Assembly: GCF_024055605.1 (NCBI RefSeq)
Contig: NZ_JAMXLX010000001.1
Coordinates: 434,001 to 498,000, forward strand
Length of the DNA: 64,000 bases
Direction of reading: 5' to 3'
Origin: Ciceribacter sichuanensis
GTDB taxonomy: Bacteria > Pseudomonadota > Alphaproteobacteria > Rhizobiales > Rhizobiaceae
This document shows, in pieces, positions 62,389-64,000 of this stretch. The translations under genes and the position numbers were made by a program. The notes beneath the pieces are model-generated. The model did not search any database. It was given only the letters and a program-made list of their open reading frames with translations, and was not told the DNA's origin. Positions within the stretch are counted from its first letter, which is position 1; each line of letters opens with the position of its first letter.

Positions 62389-63101
62389 GGCAGCTGGCTC
62401 ACGAGCGTTTCGGAATTGGAGACGGAGCCGAACACGCCGCCCTGCATCTTCACCATCTTGATTGCCGCCAGGTGGTTGCCGTAGTCGGTCGCCCCGCAGC
62501 AGTCTTCCAGCATCAGGCATTCGAAGCCGCGGTCATTGGCTTCCCGCATGGTGGTGGAAACGCAGACGTCGGTGGTGATGCCGGTGAGGATGATGTTCTC
62601 GATCCGCTTCTGGTTGAGGATGAGTTCGAGGTCGGTGGCGCAGAACGAACCCTTGCCGGGCTTGTCGATGATGACTTCGCCTTCCAGCGGGTAGAGTTCG
62701 GGAATGATGTCCCAGCCCGGCTCGCCGCGGGTCAGGATGCGGCCGCAGGGACCGGCGTCGCCGATGCCCGCGCCGATGCGCTTCGAGCGCCACAGCTTGT
62801 TGGCGGGAAGATCGGCGAGATCGGGCCGGTGTCCCTCGCGGGTATGGATGATGTGATAGCCTTTGGCGCGCATTGCGGCGAGAACCTTTTTGATCGGTTC
62901 GATCGGCGCCTGCACCAGTGACAGGTCATAGCCCATGTGGTCGACGTAACCTCCCTTGCCGCAGAAATCGGTCTGCATGTCGATGATGATCAGGGCGGTG
63001 TTGTCGGGGCGAAGCTTGCCGTTATACGGCCAGGGATAGGGATCGCCGTCGATGAAGCTCAGCGTTTCGGTGGCCGGGGAGATGGGAGACAGGCTGTTCA
63101 T
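62385..63101 (-). CDS. biuH: Biuret hydrolase BiuH
   Basis: 238 residues. The triad is D41, K147 and C180, exactly five residues later than D36, K142 and C175 of the R. leguminosarum enzyme. Long blocks look identical to that enzyme ([39 protein letters not shown]), so the call is firm. Hydrolyses biuret to allophanate and ammonia in the cytosol. It starts 12 bases after the permease stop. Confidence 0.95.
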   Translation of the reverse strand: MNSLSPISPATETLSFIDGDPYPWPYNGKLRPDNTALIIIDMQTDFCGKGGYVDHMGYDLSLVQAPIEPIKKVLAAMRAKGYHIIHTREGHRPDLADLPANKLWRSKRIGAGIGDAGPCGRILTRGEPGWDIIPELYPLEGEVIIDKPGKGSFCATDLELILNQKRIENIILTGITTDVCVSTTMREANDRGFECLMLEDCCGATDYGNHLAAIKMVKMQGGVFGSVSNSETLVSQLP

Positions 63102-63113
63102 GGGGCAGGGCTC

Positions 63114-64000
63114 CTATTTCGTGAGCGAAAGCGCGCCGGGAGCGCCGGCAAGCGAGCGCGTGGGCGAAGAGGTTGCGATCATGATGACGAGGGTCAGCAC
63201 ATAGGGTGCCGCATAGAAGAGGTAGTAGCCGGAGGTGACGCCGACCGATTGCAGCGCCGGACCGAGCGCGCCCGCGCCGCCGAAGAGCAGCGAGGCGAGA
63301 AGGCAGCCGATGGGGTTCCATCGGGCGAAAATCACCAGCGCCACCGCCATCAGGCCCTGTCCGGAGGAAATGCCCTCGTTCCACGAGCCGGGATAGAAGA
63401 GCGAGAGATAGGCCCCGCCGACTGCCGCGAGCGCCCCGCCGATGGCGGTTGCAAGGAGGCGGATGGTGTCGGGGTTGAGGCCCATGGCGCGGGCGGCATC
63501 CGAGCTGTCGCCGACGACGCGCAGAATGAGGCCGAGGCGGGTGTTGCGCAGGGCCCAGGTCAGCACGAAGGCGAGCGCGATACCGATCAGGAACAGCACG
63601 TTGATGTTGAGCGCCGCCTGCACCTGCGCCACCGACGACCACGCGCCGAAGGGGATCGACGGCAGCTTGGGCGCTGCCGGCTGGATGAAGGGCTTGCCGA
63701 GAAAGAAGGCAAGCCCCATGCCGAACTGCATCATGGCGATGCCGATCGCGATGTCGTTGACCTTGGGAAACTTGCAGATGAAGCCGTGGATGAGGCCGAA
63801 GACGGAGCCCGCGACCATGGCCGCGAGAACGCCGAGCCATGGCGAGCCGGTGAGCACCGCCGTCGCATAGGCCGCCATCGCGCCGAACACCAGCGTTCCC
63901 TCGAGCCCGAGATTGATGCGGCCGGAGCGCTCGGTGATCATTTCCCCGAGGCTGACGAAGATGAAGGGCGTGGAGACGCGGATCGCGCCTGCGATGATCG
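63114..64000 (-). CDS. ABC transporter permease, BMP/nucleoside-type (5' part beyond window)
   Basis: Frame open to the window edge; about 295 residues seen, about eight helices, with the PF02653 pattern (R-I-N-L-G-L-E-G-T-L-V-F-G-A near the N-side, R-L-L-A-T-A-I-G-G-A-L-A near the middle). The second permease and the binding protein must lie upstream, off the window. Partner of the double ATPase at 60841. Confidence 0.88.
   Translation of the reverse strand, partial: IIAGAIRVSTPFIFVSLGEMITERSGRINLGLEGTLVFGAMAAYATAVLTGSPWLGVLAAMVAGSVFGLIHGFICKFPKVNDIAIGIAMMQFGMGLAFFLGKPFIQPAAPKLPSIPFGAWSSVAQVQAALNINVLFLIGIALAFVLTWALRNTRLGLILRVVGDSSDAARAMGLNPDTIRLLATAIGGALAAVGGAYLSLFYPGSWNEGISSGQGLMAVALVIFARWNPIGCLLASLLFGGAGALGPALQSVGVTSGYYLFYAAPYVLTLVIMIATSSPTRSLAGAPGALSLTK

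Overview
The window is about 63% GC, densely coded on both strands, and carries no tRNA, rRNA, prophage, insertion sequence or CRISPR that I can see. The gene content points to an alphaproteobacterium of the Rhizobiales, most likely Rhizobiaceae (Rhizobium, Agrobacterium, Shinella or Sinorhizobium type). The pointers are a MucR/Ros zinc-finger regulator, a two-Cys OhrR/Ohr pair, a biuret hydrolase matching the rhizobial BiuH, a ReAV-type asparaginase, DUF5330, TIGR03808-like and DUF6456-type proteins, and several families of short palindromic intergenic repeats. I cannot name the species, and nothing shows whether this is chromosome or a large replicon.

Layout. 0-8.4 kb: end of an HdeD-like membrane protein, an EAL-CBS-GGDEF protein, a lipoprotein, a quinone oxidoreductase, a small structured transcript with a 24-codon ORF, the asparaginase, a divergent SDR/AraC pair and a membrane protein. 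8.4-16.3 kb: DeoR regulator, GST, DUF2087 protein, GAF-GGDEF-EAL protein, LysE exporter and a Tat-exported beta-helix protein. 16.5-28.9 kb: efflux and stress genes next to small regulators (MarR/MFS, PadR/ChrA between two L,D-transpeptidase paralogues, OhrR/Ohr, MarR/DUF899-DUF1579-VOC, PACE pump), then rpsU, small proteins and a cold-shock protein. 29.2-35.2 kb: polysaccharide deacetylase, a diguanylate cyclase followed by a membrane adenylate cyclase, a dioxygenase-like VOC protein, and a universal stress protein plus a DksA/TraR protein preceded by a perfect FNR/FixK box. 35.2-43 kb: small membrane proteins, a divergent XRE-cupin/GNAT pair, a membrane-anchored AraC regulator, msrB, and a TetR regulator with two matching operators. 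43.2-49.5 kb: a complete seven-gene Mrp (Mnh/Pha) cation/proton antiporter operon, interrupted between mrpC and mrpD by a mobile-looking repeat. 49.9-57.8 kb: MucR, a stand-alone DnaA-domain-IV-like protein coupled to a DUF6456 protein, SufE, DUF5330, a histidine kinase overlapping a peptidoglycan-binding protein, and a soluble chemoreceptor. 58.0-64.0 kb (minus strand): a tightly coupled operon for biuret-type nitrogen compounds: BMP-type ABC permease (cut by the window edge), BiuH, a double ABC ATPase, a second isochorismatase-fold hydrolase, a cupin and allophanate hydrolase.

How it works together. The clearest pathway is the last operon: uptake of a urea oligomer, hydrolysis of biuret to allophanate by BiuH, and allophanate breakdown to ammonia and CO2 by AtzF. 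The extra hydrolase is a candidate triuret hydrolase. Many other units are a small regulator beside its target gene(s), several with visible palindromic operators. Second-messenger turnover (three c-di-GMP proteins, one adenylate cyclase) is over-represented for 64 kb. Three classes of palindromic repeat fill the gaps. One class is a MITE-like element of 165-240 bp with long terminal inverted repeats. All functional calls are from reading motifs by eye; no database search was possible.
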